Shown here in pieces: positions 49,113-62,394 of a DNA stretch of 64,000 bases. A program made the position numbers and the translations under genes. The stretch lies in NCBI GenBank assembly GCA_022316685.1, contig JAKJHU010000023.1:5629192-5693191 (forward strand), read 5' to 3'. The notes below the pieces were generated by a model, which had not been told where the DNA came from, did no database searches, and saw nothing but the letters and a program-made list of their open reading frames with translations. Numbering within the stretch: position 1 is the stretch's first letter; each line of letters starts with the position of its first letter. The DNA comes from Progne subis subis. Taxonomy: Eukaryota; Chordata; Aves; Passeriformes; Hirundinidae.

Positions 49113-52100
49113 TTTTGTAATTCAGCGCTGCGCGCTGAAGTCATCTTCGCATTTACTGAGGAGCCGCGCCAGGAGTGTTTTGATCTTCTGTCTTAAAAGC
49201 ATCGTTTTTACAAACTGCCCAGACTGAAACGGGCTGGTGAAAGCACCGAGGCCAGCCCAAAGGATTATGTTTACTGTCGTGTGCCAGGCTTGACACATTT
49301 TTCATATCCTGCCAGAGACGAGGAATGGCATCAGGAGCTGCCAGTGAGTCAGGCTCGAAGGGGAGCGGCCCCGCTCAGCACAGCGCTGCGCACCGAGCTC
49401 CGGGAAGGTGCCGGAGAAAACTCGGCTCTGCCACGAGCAGAGGACTCACTCTCCTGTCTGTGGTTCACCGGGAGGTCAGTGAGGCACGGCCTGTTGTGTT
49501 TATCTCTCCTGTACTCGCCTCCGGGTTCATCTGACAATGAAAGGATGAGCTGTTGCTGGCTGAAAGAAGAAAGAAATGTGCGCTACTCGCCTCTCTCTAT
49601 CCCTGCCAAGAGAGACAGCGAGCCAATTCATACATAACATTGGAGTCTTCTGCCATTTAGCAGCTTTTGCACAGCATCCAACTGTACAAGGACGCGTCCC
49701 TGGGGTCAAACAACCTTTGGCTGTACTTCTGCCTTGATGGAGTAAGATCAGTATGATCTCTCCCTGTACCAGAGAACAAAATACACACATGCTAAAATCA
49801 GCAACTGTGTTTTGACCAAGAAGAAAACAGTAAAGGGGAAGGAGGCTTAGCTTGTGGAAAAAAGAGGTAACTTAGATGTGAGTGCATCCTCTTTTACTAC
49901 CACTACCCTCCTTGAACTCTTAAATAAAAGGCCAGATATTCACCAGTGGCTTTTTTATCAGTTCTTGCTTTTACAGTATTGTCCTATTTGCAGATGAAGT
50001 TAGCCTGCTGAGGAGTCTCTTGTTCGAGGAATGTTAGAGGAGCAGTGGTATAAAAGCACTCTCTGTCCTGGGCTAGCCAGCCTGGGGTGACTCATACCCA
50101 AAAATAACAGAACTATGGGAGCAAAAAACACAAATGATTTTAGGCTCCCAGTGGGTGAGGTAAAGCACAACACAGATGTGTAGGTAGAACTCTACATACC
50201 TCAGGCCACAAGTCTCTGAACTAAGAATGTGATGTACTGTGATCAAAGCCTGATTTTTGTCCTGGATGGCTACTACCATAGCCACTGCCTGTAAATAAAT
50301 TGCAATAAATAAAATCATGACCACAAAGGAGGTGTGAGGCAGTAATTTTAATTAGTAGTCCTGCGGGACTGCCTGTGTGTTTGTATTTTCCTTGTGGACT
50401 GCAATGCATAAGAGGAGCAGTTGTATTTGCACAAGAGTTCTCCACTCTCTGCCTGCAGCTGAAAGACTGCTCTGCCTGCAGGAAGGCTGAGGAGCACTGT
50501 GAGACCCATCTGGTTCACCTGCCAGCTCCAGAGGGATGCTCCTGGAGAACAGGAGAGTTCTGCAACATCCCTCCTGACTGGAAAAGTGGGACTCTTTCTG
50601 ATCCATGCAGGATCTCAGTGGTGAGGTTCCTAGGCAGAAGATTCTGTAATGTTTTCATACTCAGTTGTTGCCTTAATTCTCTGCAACAACTTGTTTTCTC
50701 TCAGCTTTTTTCTCTTGCCATGTTTGTGATCCCTCTCTCTGGACTTTCCTGGCTTTGCCCAGGGCACCTCCATGGCCTGGGGATCCTGCTGAGGTTTCCC
50801 TATATTTCTTCTCTCACCTCAGTAATTTTCTTGAGGAATTCTGGCACCTTATCATTCCTGCTTTCAAGGTTTGTCATATACAGATACTCAAGCTCCTCTT
50901 ATCACAAGCAGCTTTTATCATTTTGGGATTTTGGAACAGCGTTTCCTTAAAACCTGGTCAGTTACTGTTTTGAGAGCTGGAAAACAATAGACTCACTCTT
51001 CTTTAAAATGTAATTTATTTTAAACATCGAGGTTTTGAGCCAGGTTAATTTTTAGTGATGATGGCTGTGCTGACCCCGTGGCCACATCTGACCCAGTACA
51101 GGGGACCACAGCTCTGCACCAGCATGTCTGGAGCACTCCTGGTGCTCCTGGAGCCCTCAGTCCTACACATGTGGTGTGTGGGGCTGTGGGTGATGTCCCA
51201 CATCACCCAGTGCTGGCACAGGTGCCTTCAGGTTTTCTCCCCACATTGGCACAGCAGCAGCCTCTCCCCTCCTGTGGGAGAGGCTGCAGATCTGGGTGTC
51301 TGTCCCTAAAATCCTGGAAACAGCAGCTTTGGAGCACTTTTGGTGCCTTGCACCCTGAAAGAGTGTTGGTGTGCCTTGCATAACAGGGACCTATTCAAGG
51401 TTATGAGTGTTTATTTATGAAGAGGCTGGCATCGTGTTTGTTTTTCTAGCTCACGTGAAGGCAGCTACAGGAGACAGCTATCCTGACTGGGGGAATGCTG
51501 TGGCACCCTTGGCTGGCTGAGCTCCCCAAATGTGACCTTCCCTCCACAGTGAGGGCAGGATGGGACAAGGAAAAAACAAAAAAAAAGAAACATCAAAACA
51601 AGAGTGAGCACACGTGCACTATGGTTTGAAAAGGGCATGGTGAAAACCTACTGTGGGCTTTTTTCATGCACGCTCTCCATTGTTGATTTTCTCCCCACTC
51701 TAGTAAGGATTGTTTTTTTACCAATCCCTTTCTCCTTTCTCCCCTTTCCTACTCCCAGCTCAGCAGTACAGTTGGAGGGAACCACTCACTTCCCCCCAGG
51801 TTAAAGCTTAAGGGATATTTTTGTTGGGGATTTCAGTTGTGTAAGAGGAAAACCCGTTTCTCCAGGGGGGAGCTGGAGGTGGGAAGGCACCCAGGGGCGC
51901 AGCCCTCCCGGTCCTGATTTCATTCAAGGTGCTACAGTAAGTCTTGTTATTGTGTTTCAAAATGAGTTTTATTTTGACTGCTCTAGGTGATGTATTCTTT
52001 AAACATTTTGATGTTTAAATATTTAAACTTCAGGAAAAGGAAATCAATTTGAGATTTTAAATGCATTTCACAGATAACAACTTACTTGTAGCAAGGCAAT

Positions 52101-53329
52101 CAAAAGGGGTCCTTTGCTTCTGGGATGGAGATTTAGGGACTGATTCATTTATCTGTTCTATTTCATTTGTCATTAAAAAAGGAAGGAAAGAGACAAGCAA
52201 AATTGTGTCTATAACAAAGAAGTTATCAGGGCCTTTTCAAGCATGCCTGTGCCATTACAGTGCCCTAATTCTCTTTATTGATTAACAAGCCTGAGCCATT
52301 GTTATCTTACTGAAAACATAAATAGATACAACCAATATGTCATATGGTAAACCCAGTGCAGTGGTGATTTTGGATTGATAAATGTTGTTAATCACTTTGC
52401 TGGAGAAGTGCACCAAATGTTTCTCCTGGGGTATTTTTGCAGGTTACCTTTGGTCAGGCACAGCAGAGCCGAGGGTTTCCTGCCAAGTGCCAAGTTCCCT
52501 GGGCACTATTTACCTTCAGATGAGTCAGTTCGAGGAGGGGTTGTTGCAGGGCAGGGAAGGACAGATAAAACCAAGTGTTGCAGAGCCTCTGACTAAAAAG
52601 AAACTGGCAAGTGTTGGGTGCCTGACTGGAATTTTCAGGACTCAGTTGCAGGAAGTGTCACCGGCAGTGCTGGTGTGAGCTCACGGGGTCAGGCTGCACC
52701 TGGCTGTCTCGGGAGGAGGTGGCCAAAGGAGGGTGGTCCCAAGATGATGCTGAGTCCCCATACCCACATATCAGATGACACGGGCAGCCCAGAGGAACAC
52801 AGGACCTCCTGCCTTTCTCAAAAAATAACAGGCGTGGGAAAAAGCCCAAATGGCAGCCAGCCACTGCCTTCCAGGAAGAGAGAGGAGATGGGCTCATTGC
52901 TTTGGAGACGTGGCTCAGCCACTAGCCAACCCCACCACAGGACTCTGTGGGATGTGGGCTCTCCTGCCATGCCAAAGCCCCTGTAACACCTCCAGGGAGG
53001 CAGCCAGCAGGTACCAGCTGGGGCTGCCAGTCCTTGCTGTGGGGACCAGGTCCTCACCTGCTGGGACACAGTCAAGGACACACTGGTGTTCTCAGTGGAG
53101 CGTGTCTTTTATGGCTGAATGAAGGACACAAAATATGGCACTTGGCTGCAATGGGCAGCAATTTCCAAAACAGAGTGTGTAGTACCCACTTCTTATAGGT
53201 GGTCGTAACAGTCTCTTATTTAATGCTCTAGTCATACAGTTGTCTCAATAATAAAACACTTAGAATAATTTTTTCTATATAAAAATGCAGTGGTTAGCAT
53301 CTTCAACACACTTTCTGTAGACTTCCTTG

Positions 53330-53860
53330 TGATACAGAACAGAACAGAACTATTTCAGTTGAAAGGATATACAAATTTGATCTAGTCCAACAGCCTGACC
53401 ACTTTAGGGTGATCAAAAGTCAAAGCAGATTGTCAAGGGCATTGTCCAAATGCCTCTTAAACACTGATAGTCTTGGGCCATTGATCACCTCTCTAGGAAG
53501 CCTGTTGCAGTGTTTGACCCCTCTCCTGCTAAAGATGTCCAGTCTAAACCTCCCTGATGATGCAGCTTTGAACTATTCCCACTCATCCCATCACTGGATC
53601 CCAGGGAGAAGAGATCATCACCTCCCTCTCCGCTTCCCCTGCCCAGGAAGCTGTAGAGAGCAGATTTCCCCTCAGGCTCCTTTTATCCAAACACTGAACA
53701 GAACTGGCCTAGAACTGAGCCCTGAGGAGCACCACTGGTGACCAACTATATGCAGCCCCATTTGCTCCAATCCTCTGAGCCCTGCCCTTCAGCCAGCTTT
53801 TCACCTGTAATCCCACTCATCCCACTGCTGGACACGAGCATTAGAAGTTCAGTGCTACAC
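53330..53860 (-). mobile_element. CR1 LINE fragment
   Basis: The + strand is the reverse complement of a diverged CR1: TCTAGTCCAACAGCCTGACC, AAGATGTCCAGTCTAAACCT, GGAGAAGAGATCATCACCT, and ACTGGCCTAGAACTGAGCCC. It is internally rearranged or shortened. No usable frame remains. Confidence 0.85.
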
Positions 53861-56800
53861 CTTGAATGGAAACTACTCAAAAGACTTAAAATGATCAGAT
53901 GTAACTGATGTACTATTTATGCACATTATCACTCAGGCACTAACTGTATTTGCTGTGAATGAAGTCAAACTCCACTATATGTCTGTGAGAAAAGTCTTTT
54001 AGCCATGGCTTTAACGAGGCAGAAGAGGAACACTCACTCACACATGACGTGAGTCACACATAACTCTTGAGACGATGTGATTAAATAAACTACTCTGAAA
54101 AAAAGGGGATTTAGTCAATGATGTCAGCTCTGCTGGATGTCCATGGAGGTTGTTCTCAGGTGTCTCAGGGAAGCTTTGAAGTCAGCCCTGGACATCATCC
54201 TGGCTGTACTTTCCTGGCCTGGGGCGGTGGCAGAGTTTGCAGTGTTTTGGTAAAAGAGACTCTCTGGAAAAAATATTGATGTTTCATGCCAGCTGGGTTG
54301 CAGAAAGCTGTTTTTGGGAACACTTGCTCCTTCACTGCAGGACAGCGTATTTCTTCCCTAATAAAACTCGGTGTATGTTCTACCCGGTGTGCCGGGACGC
54401 AGCCCGTGAGGCAGCAGCCAAGCGTGCTGCTATCCACGGCGCCATAACACACCCCTGGCCCGTCACGTTCCACTCCAAAAGCCTCTCAGACAAAGGCACT
54501 TCCCTGTCTGAAGGAGAAGTTTGAGCTTCCTTTCCCTGTGATGCAGAGCAGCTGCTGAGGGGGCCCAGCAGCAAAGCAGACCCACTGCCAGCCCTCCTCT
54601 GCCCTTGGCGTCCCCAAAAGCCTGGGGAGGGGACAAACCCACGCTTGGCCCCACGTCTGCCCGTGTTTTATCTCAGCGGGCTCCTCCTCCATCATGCTCC
54701 CACCATGGGCCACACTGAGCCACAGCCGTGACTCCGGCTGCGGTGTCCCAGCATCACTAAACCCCGACTGTCCCGGCTCAGCCCCGCGGCAGAGAAGCCG
54801 CCTCAGACAAACCCAGGCTCTCCTCAAGCACTGTTTGCCCCGTCATGAGACTGCTGGGCTCAGCATACCTGGAAAAGCACACAGTCTTGGCAGTGGCTGG
54901 CACGGTGTGTGCCCGTGTGTGTGTGTGTTGGCAGGTGCTGAGCCTGCAGGTGTTCCCGTGCTGCAGCCAGGCAGGTTTTGCTGGCTACAGTATCACCAGA
55001 CACAGCACTAGGAGGATTTGACACTTGGAGATGTCTGTGGTCACTTCCCCAGGTATCTGTCTCTCCTGTGGAGTACTCGGTGTGACCCTCAGTGCAGAGT
55101 AAGTGCTTGGGCACCAAGGGGTTCCATAGAGCTTCCAGCGGCTCAGTGACACCTCCATGCCCCTCTGTTCTGTGCCAGCTCCCACAGAAACTCCTCTGGA
55201 ACACCCTGCAGCACCTGTGATGAGCTTGGTGCTATTTAGAGCTATGTAAAGTAAGGCCACCATGGTTGAGCTTGGAAAAGATAATGAAAGAGAAGAACCA
55301 GGTGCGAGTGCCACTGTCCCCGTGGTGCTGGTGTTTTGCATGTGCAGGGCAGCCCAGCCAGCTGAGGGGCTGTGTCTGCACTCTGGCAAGGGTTTAGGGC
55401 TGGCCCAGCACAGCCCACAGCATGCAGGTGCTTCTAAACCTTTTGTTGCAAGCTGCACGTGCCTGAGGCGCATTTATATTTGATCTATATTCTTTACTTC
55501 TGTAAACAGGAGCACTTGATGCTTTATAACTTAAATGAAAGGACCATCACTGCTTGGATCCAAAAGGCTCAACAGTTTCTTTTAGAATGAACAGGAGACA
55601 ATGTCACATCCTCCTCTGCACCTCTACTTGCTTTCAGACCTATGTAAAAGGACCTTTCACTTTTGCAGTCATGTGCTTATTGCAGAAAATACCCCAGCTG
55701 AGAAATCAGATGTAAGGCTGTGTAAGGGAAGCCCCAGCTGCCCAAACTGCTGGAGAGGCTCATGGCTATGGGTGCCTAGAAGCAAACATGGCCTGGCCGG
55801 AAGTGAGGCGGGGATGTCTGTGTTGAGCTGCAGGGGTGAAAAGTGCTTTGGCTTTTAACAGCAGAAAAATAGCATGCTGACACCAAGCCCAAATGGCAAG
55901 TAAAGGAGCTCTGGGGTTCTGGGTCCCTGCAGGACTTCTGTAATCCAATGTCAAAATGTGGTGATGGCAAACACAGCATGCAAATACAGAATAATTTTAT
56001 TACTTTGTGCTGAGAAGGTAATCAACTCACACCTATAAATCCTGAGTATTTGCCTACGTAATTTATTTTTGTTTTCCTTTGGGATTCTTTAGCCTTGTCC
56101 TGACTTCACTGTCATTTGGACCAGATGTACTTTGTAATGCAGTGGACTTTGGTTTATCATCCTGTTTTACAGTCTGACAGCTTTGCAGCTTTCAGAGATA
56201 TGTAGTTACATAAAATGGGTGTGCTTTCTTGCCTGGCTAAAGAATAGCCATTATCCCTCAAATTTTCAGCTAGTTTTGTTTTTGTTTAAAACTGGATTAA
56301 TAAGGTGTTATTTCTTTGATCCTAGCACTTGTTGCTGCCTCCATCTGCCAGTTTTGCCTGTTGCTTATCAGCAACAAATAAGTCCTGCGCCTACACCACC
56401 AAATCCAAAATTAGTACTTGCTAATCCATTAAGTTATGGTTAATGACATTACTGGGAAGTAAAAATAATCCAGAAATTATTAATGTATCCCAAGAATCTG
56501 CCTCTCAGACTAACGATTTTGTGAAATAAGTCTTACAGTTTGTTCTGATTACATTATCTGGAAAGAAAAAAGTCTAAATTTTTCCCTTGATGCTGCTTCC
56601 TCTGTTGGGTGTGTGACTTCCTGTGGCAGGCTGTGGTCAGCCCCTGCACCTGGCCTCCCTCAGTGTTGCAGATCTCTTCTCCTGCCTCCTTTTTAATTTA
56701 CATTTTCTGCCCCAGTGGCAAAGCTACACATTTGCATGGAGGTTATGACCTCCAGGAGTGGTGAATGCAGAGTTTGAATCCATCCCTCTATGTTAACTCT

Positions 56801-58225
56801 GAAAAAGACCCACATACCTGCAACTGCAGCTAAAACACATCGAGGCTGTGGTTGGAAATGTTTGTGTACACTTGTGCTTGGCCGTGGCAGGAAGCTGGCT
56901 GGGGGAGAAACCCAAATCCCATCATGTGAACTGATTGCAAAAGGCACGAGACTCCAGACCAAAACTACGAGTCTTGTTTCCTCCTGCACAAGGTGTGTGG
57001 GGCTGTTTGTGTGTTGGTGACTCAAGTGGGCCAAATCTGGGAGTTCAGGGAGATCACAGAGAGCCCAAACTGGAGTTTGCTCATCATAAGAACAATAAAG
57101 ACAGTCTGTTCAAAGGTACCTCCACAGCGATATCTGGGTGTCCAATTATAGTAACCAGCTTTCCAAAGTCTCATCCTGCAGTTTTATCAGCGTGTTTTGA
57201 AAATAACACTGCAATATCCAGTTACTTGGAAACACTGATGGGCTTTCATGTGGAAAGCTACCGTCTCTCTTGTGTGTTTTCCTGTGTGGAGAAAAGTTTC
57301 TAGTAGGAGTTTCAGGGATTCGTGTCCCATCCCTGCACAGTGGGTTCCTGGGAGGTGATTTGGAAGATGTAAAGCTACCTCATCATACTGCACAGCAAAC
57401 TTACACAGAGGATGGGCAGCTGGTTTTGTCTTATCAAAGCATGCTATTTTTAGTCTGTTTTAGTGGAGAAGGAAAACAGTTCAAGAAAACGGAGGTTCCT
57501 TTTTCCTTTGAGTAGATGTGACCGACACCTGCTACATCAACAATCAAAATACGCAAAGTTTAAAACACAAATAAACAAAACTATTTACCTGAGAGCAGTT
57601 TCTGAACAGGGTGTTTGTTTTCCATCCTCATAAGCTAATTATCCCCTGGGGCTTTTTGTCTCTTGCTTTGGCCTGGAGTAAATCTGTGAAATGAAACCGA
57701 AACTAGTTTGAAGGCAGAATTTCTTCCCCCTCACTCACTGTTTTCAATTGAGGCACGTACCTGTGCTTTATCCTGTTACCAAACACAGTGTTCTGACGGG
57801 CAGAAAACGTCAGAGCTCAGCAGGGCAAGGCCTGAGGGTCGGGAGAGGTGCATCTCCCAGTGCTGCACTGGTGTTGGGCTGTGCTCCCACCCCAGAGCCC
57901 AAATCTACCCCCTGCAGCCCCACGCCCACTCCTCCACGAGCTCCCTGTGCGGGCAAGTCTGGGCTCCTGATGGGCTCTGAAGCCCTCCATCAAGGTTGTA
58001 TTTACCAAAAAAACCCCATATCTGGACAGCAAAAAAACCTTAGCCAGGTCTTGGTGAGAGAAAGAGTCCCGGGAGGGAATCTTGCCTGGATAGCGAAGTT
58101 ACAGCCTGCTTTGAGTTTGCAGCGAGATTAAACATTAGCAGCAGGCGTGGTGCTGCTTTGCTGCTTGGTTACAGACAGCAGCTGAGGTCTTTCTTTAAAC
58201 TGCAGCCACTTCTCCGAAACCTGAG

Positions 58226-58228
<3 letters not shown>
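53861..58228. other. intergenic, no gene seen
   Basis: GC-rich in 54360-54860, with a short (GT)n near 54913-54930, otherwise unique. The overlapping open frames at 54195-55473 have no recognisable motif and occur on both strands, as expected in GC-rich DNA. Confidence 0.55.

Positions 58229-58271
<43 letters not shown>
58229..58271 (+). repeat. homopolymer run of 43 A
   Basis: Uninterrupted A run followed by TTAAAAAATTAAG. No retrotransposed gene or SINE body was recognised immediately upstream, and no target duplication was confirmed. Confidence 0.95.
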
Positions 58272-58273
<2 letters not shown>

Positions 58274-58309
58274 AAAAAATTAAGCAATCCTGCCCAGGCG
58301 AGCACAACA

Positions 58310-59400
58310 ACCGGGCACAGTCGAGTCCGTTGTGTGAGGTGAATTATGGTTATTGAAAGCCGCGGGTTTGCCCCATCGGTGCTGCCATCGCCAGTCCGTG
58401 TGAGCGCTCCGGAGCTCAGCTGCTGCTCCCCGAGGGATGCGGAGGGAGAGCCCGGGGGAGCCAGCGCCGGGAGGAGGAAGCTTGGGCAAGCCGAAGGAAA
58501 TAAAGCTCCTGGTCAACTCAAAGACAGAGAGGCCCGACACACACCCCTGGGCTGGGCTCCAGCCCGAGGCAGCGCTGCCTGGCGGGAATTAGGCCGAGCT
58601 TTCCCGAGCCCCGCTCCGAAGGGAGCCGGTGCTTGCCCTGCGCTGACACCTCCGCTCCCCGCGGGCCGGCTCCGGGACGGGACTGTCCCAAGGCAAAACA
58701 CCCTGCGGGAATGCACTAAGGCCACATACGCTTTGTCGGAGGGAAAGTTAGCGTCGGCTTTTTGAAATGCATCGACAGCGAAGGCTCTTTACAAGAAGAA
58801 GGGAGGGCGAAGGGCCGTTTCTCTCGCATATATTTTGTTTTAATTTATGCAGACTAAAGGGCCTCCTTCCATGCCGTCGCTATGGCTACGGCTCGGCTCA
58901 TTGTGCGGGAGCCTGCGAACAGGAAAAGGCCGAGCGGAGAGGGGGCGGCGGGCCCTGCGCTGCCTCTGCTCGCAGCCGGCACGGTCCTGACGCATCCTCC
59001 GGCCGCCGGTCCGTCCAAGGCCACCCCTCTGTCCCCACCGGCGGCAATGTGGAAACTCTGCCATTGCGAAATGTCCCGCCGGCTGGCTCAGCGTCAGGAG
59101 AACTTCCCGGGGCATGAGTTTGAGAGGGAGAGCGAGGAGGAGCTCTGCACCTCGGCTCCCTGGAGATGTTCTCTATCAGCGCCGGTAACAGTGGCTCCGA
59201 ACTGCTCCCCGGAGGCAGGCTGGCTGCCGCAGGGGACCAGCGCAGCGTGGCTGGCCTGCGGGCCACAGGCCGGCCCTGGGCCCTGCCGCCATGGGCTCCC
59301 AGCGCTGGGACCCCGGTGAGCAGCTCAGAGCCCCTTCACGGGCTGGCGCTCGGCTGGGCAGCGGCATCGTGGTGTGCAATCGCGGAAAGTCACACCAGGT
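58310..59400. promoter_or_regulatory. CpG island with no assigned gene
   Basis: About 1.1 kb of dense CpG and GC, the strongest in the window apart from the APOO promoter. It lies about 3 kb beyond the SAT1 3' end. Open frames cover both strands (58346-58765, 58882-59319 and 58898-59266), but none has a recognisable domain. It may be the promoter of a non-coding RNA or of an unrecognised gene. Confidence 0.5.
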
Positions 59401-60615
59401 GAGGCTTCTCCCGCGCCTAAAGCCACAGAAAACACTCTGCTGAATGTCTCAGTTGTAGTTCCAGAGACACTTTGGTCCTCCCGTAGCTTGAGAAAAAGTT
59501 ACTGAGGGAGTTGAATATTGGTCTTTTCTCGACCCATGGCATTACCACATCATTGCTGGAGATTCTCTTACCAAAAAAGTGAGAATACTTCTGCTGGTTT
59601 TAAAAACCCTGCCTCTTAGTAGGATCTCAGCAAAAGTCCTATCTGAAAGGCTGGTCCTTGTATTTCCTTTCACGTGTGAATGTTTAATATTATCCCCATT
59701 GGCTAGAAAAGATCTCATTTAGCACTGCCTCACTTGTTTTCTGTGACTCCCTGAGAATGTATTCCATCAGAAATTATTTAGAAAATACAGCCACATTGGC
59801 AGAAGACAAACAAGACATGATGAACAATTTTAAATTGATTGAAAAGTTGACAAAGCTGCTTACTTTCCTAATTATAATGCCTAATTAGTTAGCTTGTTCC
59901 ATTCAGTCATGCAGCTTTGATAGCTTTATTGTGCTCCAGAAGTCTGGGGCCTGAGATTTAAGCAGGTCTGCCCTAGATATCTAATGAAGTGTTAATTTCA
60001 AAATAAAAACACTCTTAAACCGCTCTACTAGCAATCTGGTCTGATAAATGGAGCCAGAAGCACAAGCTTAAAATAACTTCAAAACAGATTGTGCTAGGAC
60101 TGAGATGCAGTAGATATGAGATGCAGAAGATGAGATGAGGAGGTTAATATAGCTCACAGAGTAACCAGTGAATTTACTACACCTTCCCTGAGGAAAAGAT
60201 ACAACACCCTGATGCTCAGTGAGAACTGCTAGAGACCATCTCCTCTTTCCCGTTCTGCCTCCACCACCAGCTCTTGGGCTGGTTCCTCAGGTACGTTTGT
60301 TCTCACTTCCTTTGGCCTACTGAGTTCCAGAAGAGTGCAGACTCAGCAAGGGTAGGGGGTTTGTAGGCTGGCATTTAGTCTTTGGCCAAGCGAGGAACAC
60401 AGAATTCCACTCTGCTTGGGTAGGAGAGGGATCGAGCCTCAGGCTGCTGTGTGTGGTATGAATAGTGCCACAGCAGCTGAGGTGCTGCCCAGACAGGGCC
60501 AGACCTGGAAATGGATATTTCTTATGCAGAACCTGACCTGCTCAATCAAGGCAATTTTTGTGGCAGAGTCCAGTCTCGGTCCAGCTGGAGTTAGTCCAGA
60601 TAAGCACTGGAACCA
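59401..60615. other. intergenic, no gene seen
   Basis: Unique, AT-rich sequence without a recognisable exon or repeat. Confidence 0.6.
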
Positions 60616-61290
60616 TATCACAGAACCACAGAATGGTTTGGAGTGGAAGAGACCTCACAGGCCATCTCCTTCCATCCTCCTCCATGGTCAGGGATGTCAC
60701 CCACTAGACCAGGTTACTCAAAACCTCATCCAGCCTAGCTTGGAATGCTTCCATGGATGATACATCCACAACTCTGGGCAACCCATTCCAGTGCCTCACC
60801 ACCCTCACAGTAAAAATTTCTTCTTACTAGCTAGTCTAAACTTGTCCTCCTACAGCTTTGAGCCTTCTTGCCCCTGTGAAAAGTCCCTGTAGCCCCTTTA
60901 GGTACTGGAAGGCTGCTGGGTGTCCCTGGAGCCCTCCCTTCTCCAGGCTGAGCAGCTCCAACTCTCTGAGTCTGTGTTCATGGGAGAGGTGCTCCAGCCC
61001 TCTGATTGTCTTCATGGTCTTCTCTGGACTCACTCCAGCAGCTCCATGTCCTTCTGATGTTGGGGACCCCAGGGTTGGATGCAGCACTCCAGGTGGGTTT
61101 CACCAGAGTGGAGCAGAAAGCAGAGCCCCCTGCCTTGAGCTGCTGCGCACAGGGCCTTGAATGTAGCCCAGGAAATGGCTGGTTTTCTGGGCTGTGAGTG
61201 CACATTGCCAAGACAACGTTGAGCTTCTTGTCCACCAACACCCCCAAGGAAGAGCTACCTTCTGTTCTCCTCCAAGAGCTCCTATATTTT
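60616..61290 (-). mobile_element. CR1 LINE 3' part, 5'-truncated
   Basis: Starts with ATCACAGAACCACAGAATGG (reverse complement of the CR1 tail) and continues through CCATTCCAGTGCCTCACCAC, CTTCTCCAGGCTGAGCAGCT and GATGCAGCACTCCAGGTGGG, reaching the end of ORF2. Its layout closely resembles the copy at 38744, so both are likely from the same CR1 subfamily. Confidence 0.95.
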
Positions 61291-62394
61291 TTATTAATAT
61301 TCTCACTCTTGAAGCAACAGCTGACAGCCAAACCTCACAACTGGGCAGAGCTGGCACACTGCTGACTACACATCAGCTAGAAACAAGACAGAAAATAATA
61401 ACAGTTCGATGCACAGTTCTCTGTTGGCCCTGGGCCGAGTGATACCTTCTTCTTAAAATTAGTTCAGCATTTCCCATGGCTGAAGCAGTCGCTGCCCACT
61501 GCTCCCTAGGATGAGGAAACAACTTCCATGTGACACATGATTTATGCAGGGACCAACAGGTTTAAAACCTTGTTTTATTTAAACCAGTTTATGTTACAGG
61601 GCAGCTAAGTCTCTTCCCTTCCTTTGAAGTGAAAGCAGTGCTGGCTAAAAAAAGCCTTTTATTGCAGACAGTAAGAGGAGAACAGCACAAAGTTTGTATG
61701 CACCCACTTCCAAAAAGGGGCAAACACAGTACTGCAAAGCTGTTAATTTGTTTCAAAGACAACTAAAAAATTGATGAGCAGCATTGTTTTCACCTGCTAC
61801 TGTGCAAAGGCTTAAACAAACAGGGCTGGTTTCCTACTGCTTAACCCAGCACTTACAGCTCAACAGAAATGCTGAGCCTGATCTGAAATCATGATCAGAA
61901 ACACATGCCACCAGAAGCATTTGAGTTCAGCAGTTCAAGAATCAGATAACTGAGCTTTCAGTGTGGTATGCAAATATACTTTCATTTCGTGTGTCCAGTC
62001 AGAAAAAAATTGTTACTTAGGCCTTGAGAGCACACCAGGATGCATCTTTCCCTTCAAGGCTATGCCCTTCAGCTGAGGCGCTCTGCAGTTAAGTGAAGTC
62101 CCAAGCCCCAGAGTTTCTGGAACAGCTATCCAGAGAGCAGCAGTCCAAGTTAGAACTCCAACCGTACCTTAAAAATATAGGTCACAAGCCAGGATGCCCT
62201 GCACCACCAGAGATTGATCTCAAACCCTTTCAAACATTCAGGTGCTCAAAACCTCGGCACAAGGTCCCACAGGCACACTTCTATCCCACTGGGACCATGA
62301 TAAATCACTTGTGAGAAGGTTGAAGTCAGTCCAGCCTTTCATTAATCTGCACGTTATTTGATAGAAAACCTTATGTGAGAATTAAAGTCAGAAC
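61291..62394. other. intergenic, no gene seen
   Basis: Unique sequence between the CR1 copy and the SAT1 3' end; no exon or repeat recognised. Confidence 0.6.

Larger units (their letters stand above)
44223..53329. other. intergenic between APOO and SAT1, left part
   Basis: No known gene is recognised. Notable contents are a 24-bp tandem duplication (44973-45020), an unexplained - strand frame (46133-46573), CpG-rich patches (48290-48720 and about 49005-49450), a (GGGAA)n stretch near 48521-48556, an A/C-rich stretch (49050-49112) and a 191-codon frame at 50375-50950. Confidence 0.6.

Noticed and set aside
54985..55473. 162-codon frame on the - strand
   Set aside because: No motif, overlapping frames on the other strand, and no splice or promoter context.
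58882..59319. 145-codon frame in the orphan CpG island
   Set aside because: Overlapping frames of similar length exist on the other strand (58898-59266), as expected for GC-rich DNA; kept only as part of the CpG-island finding.
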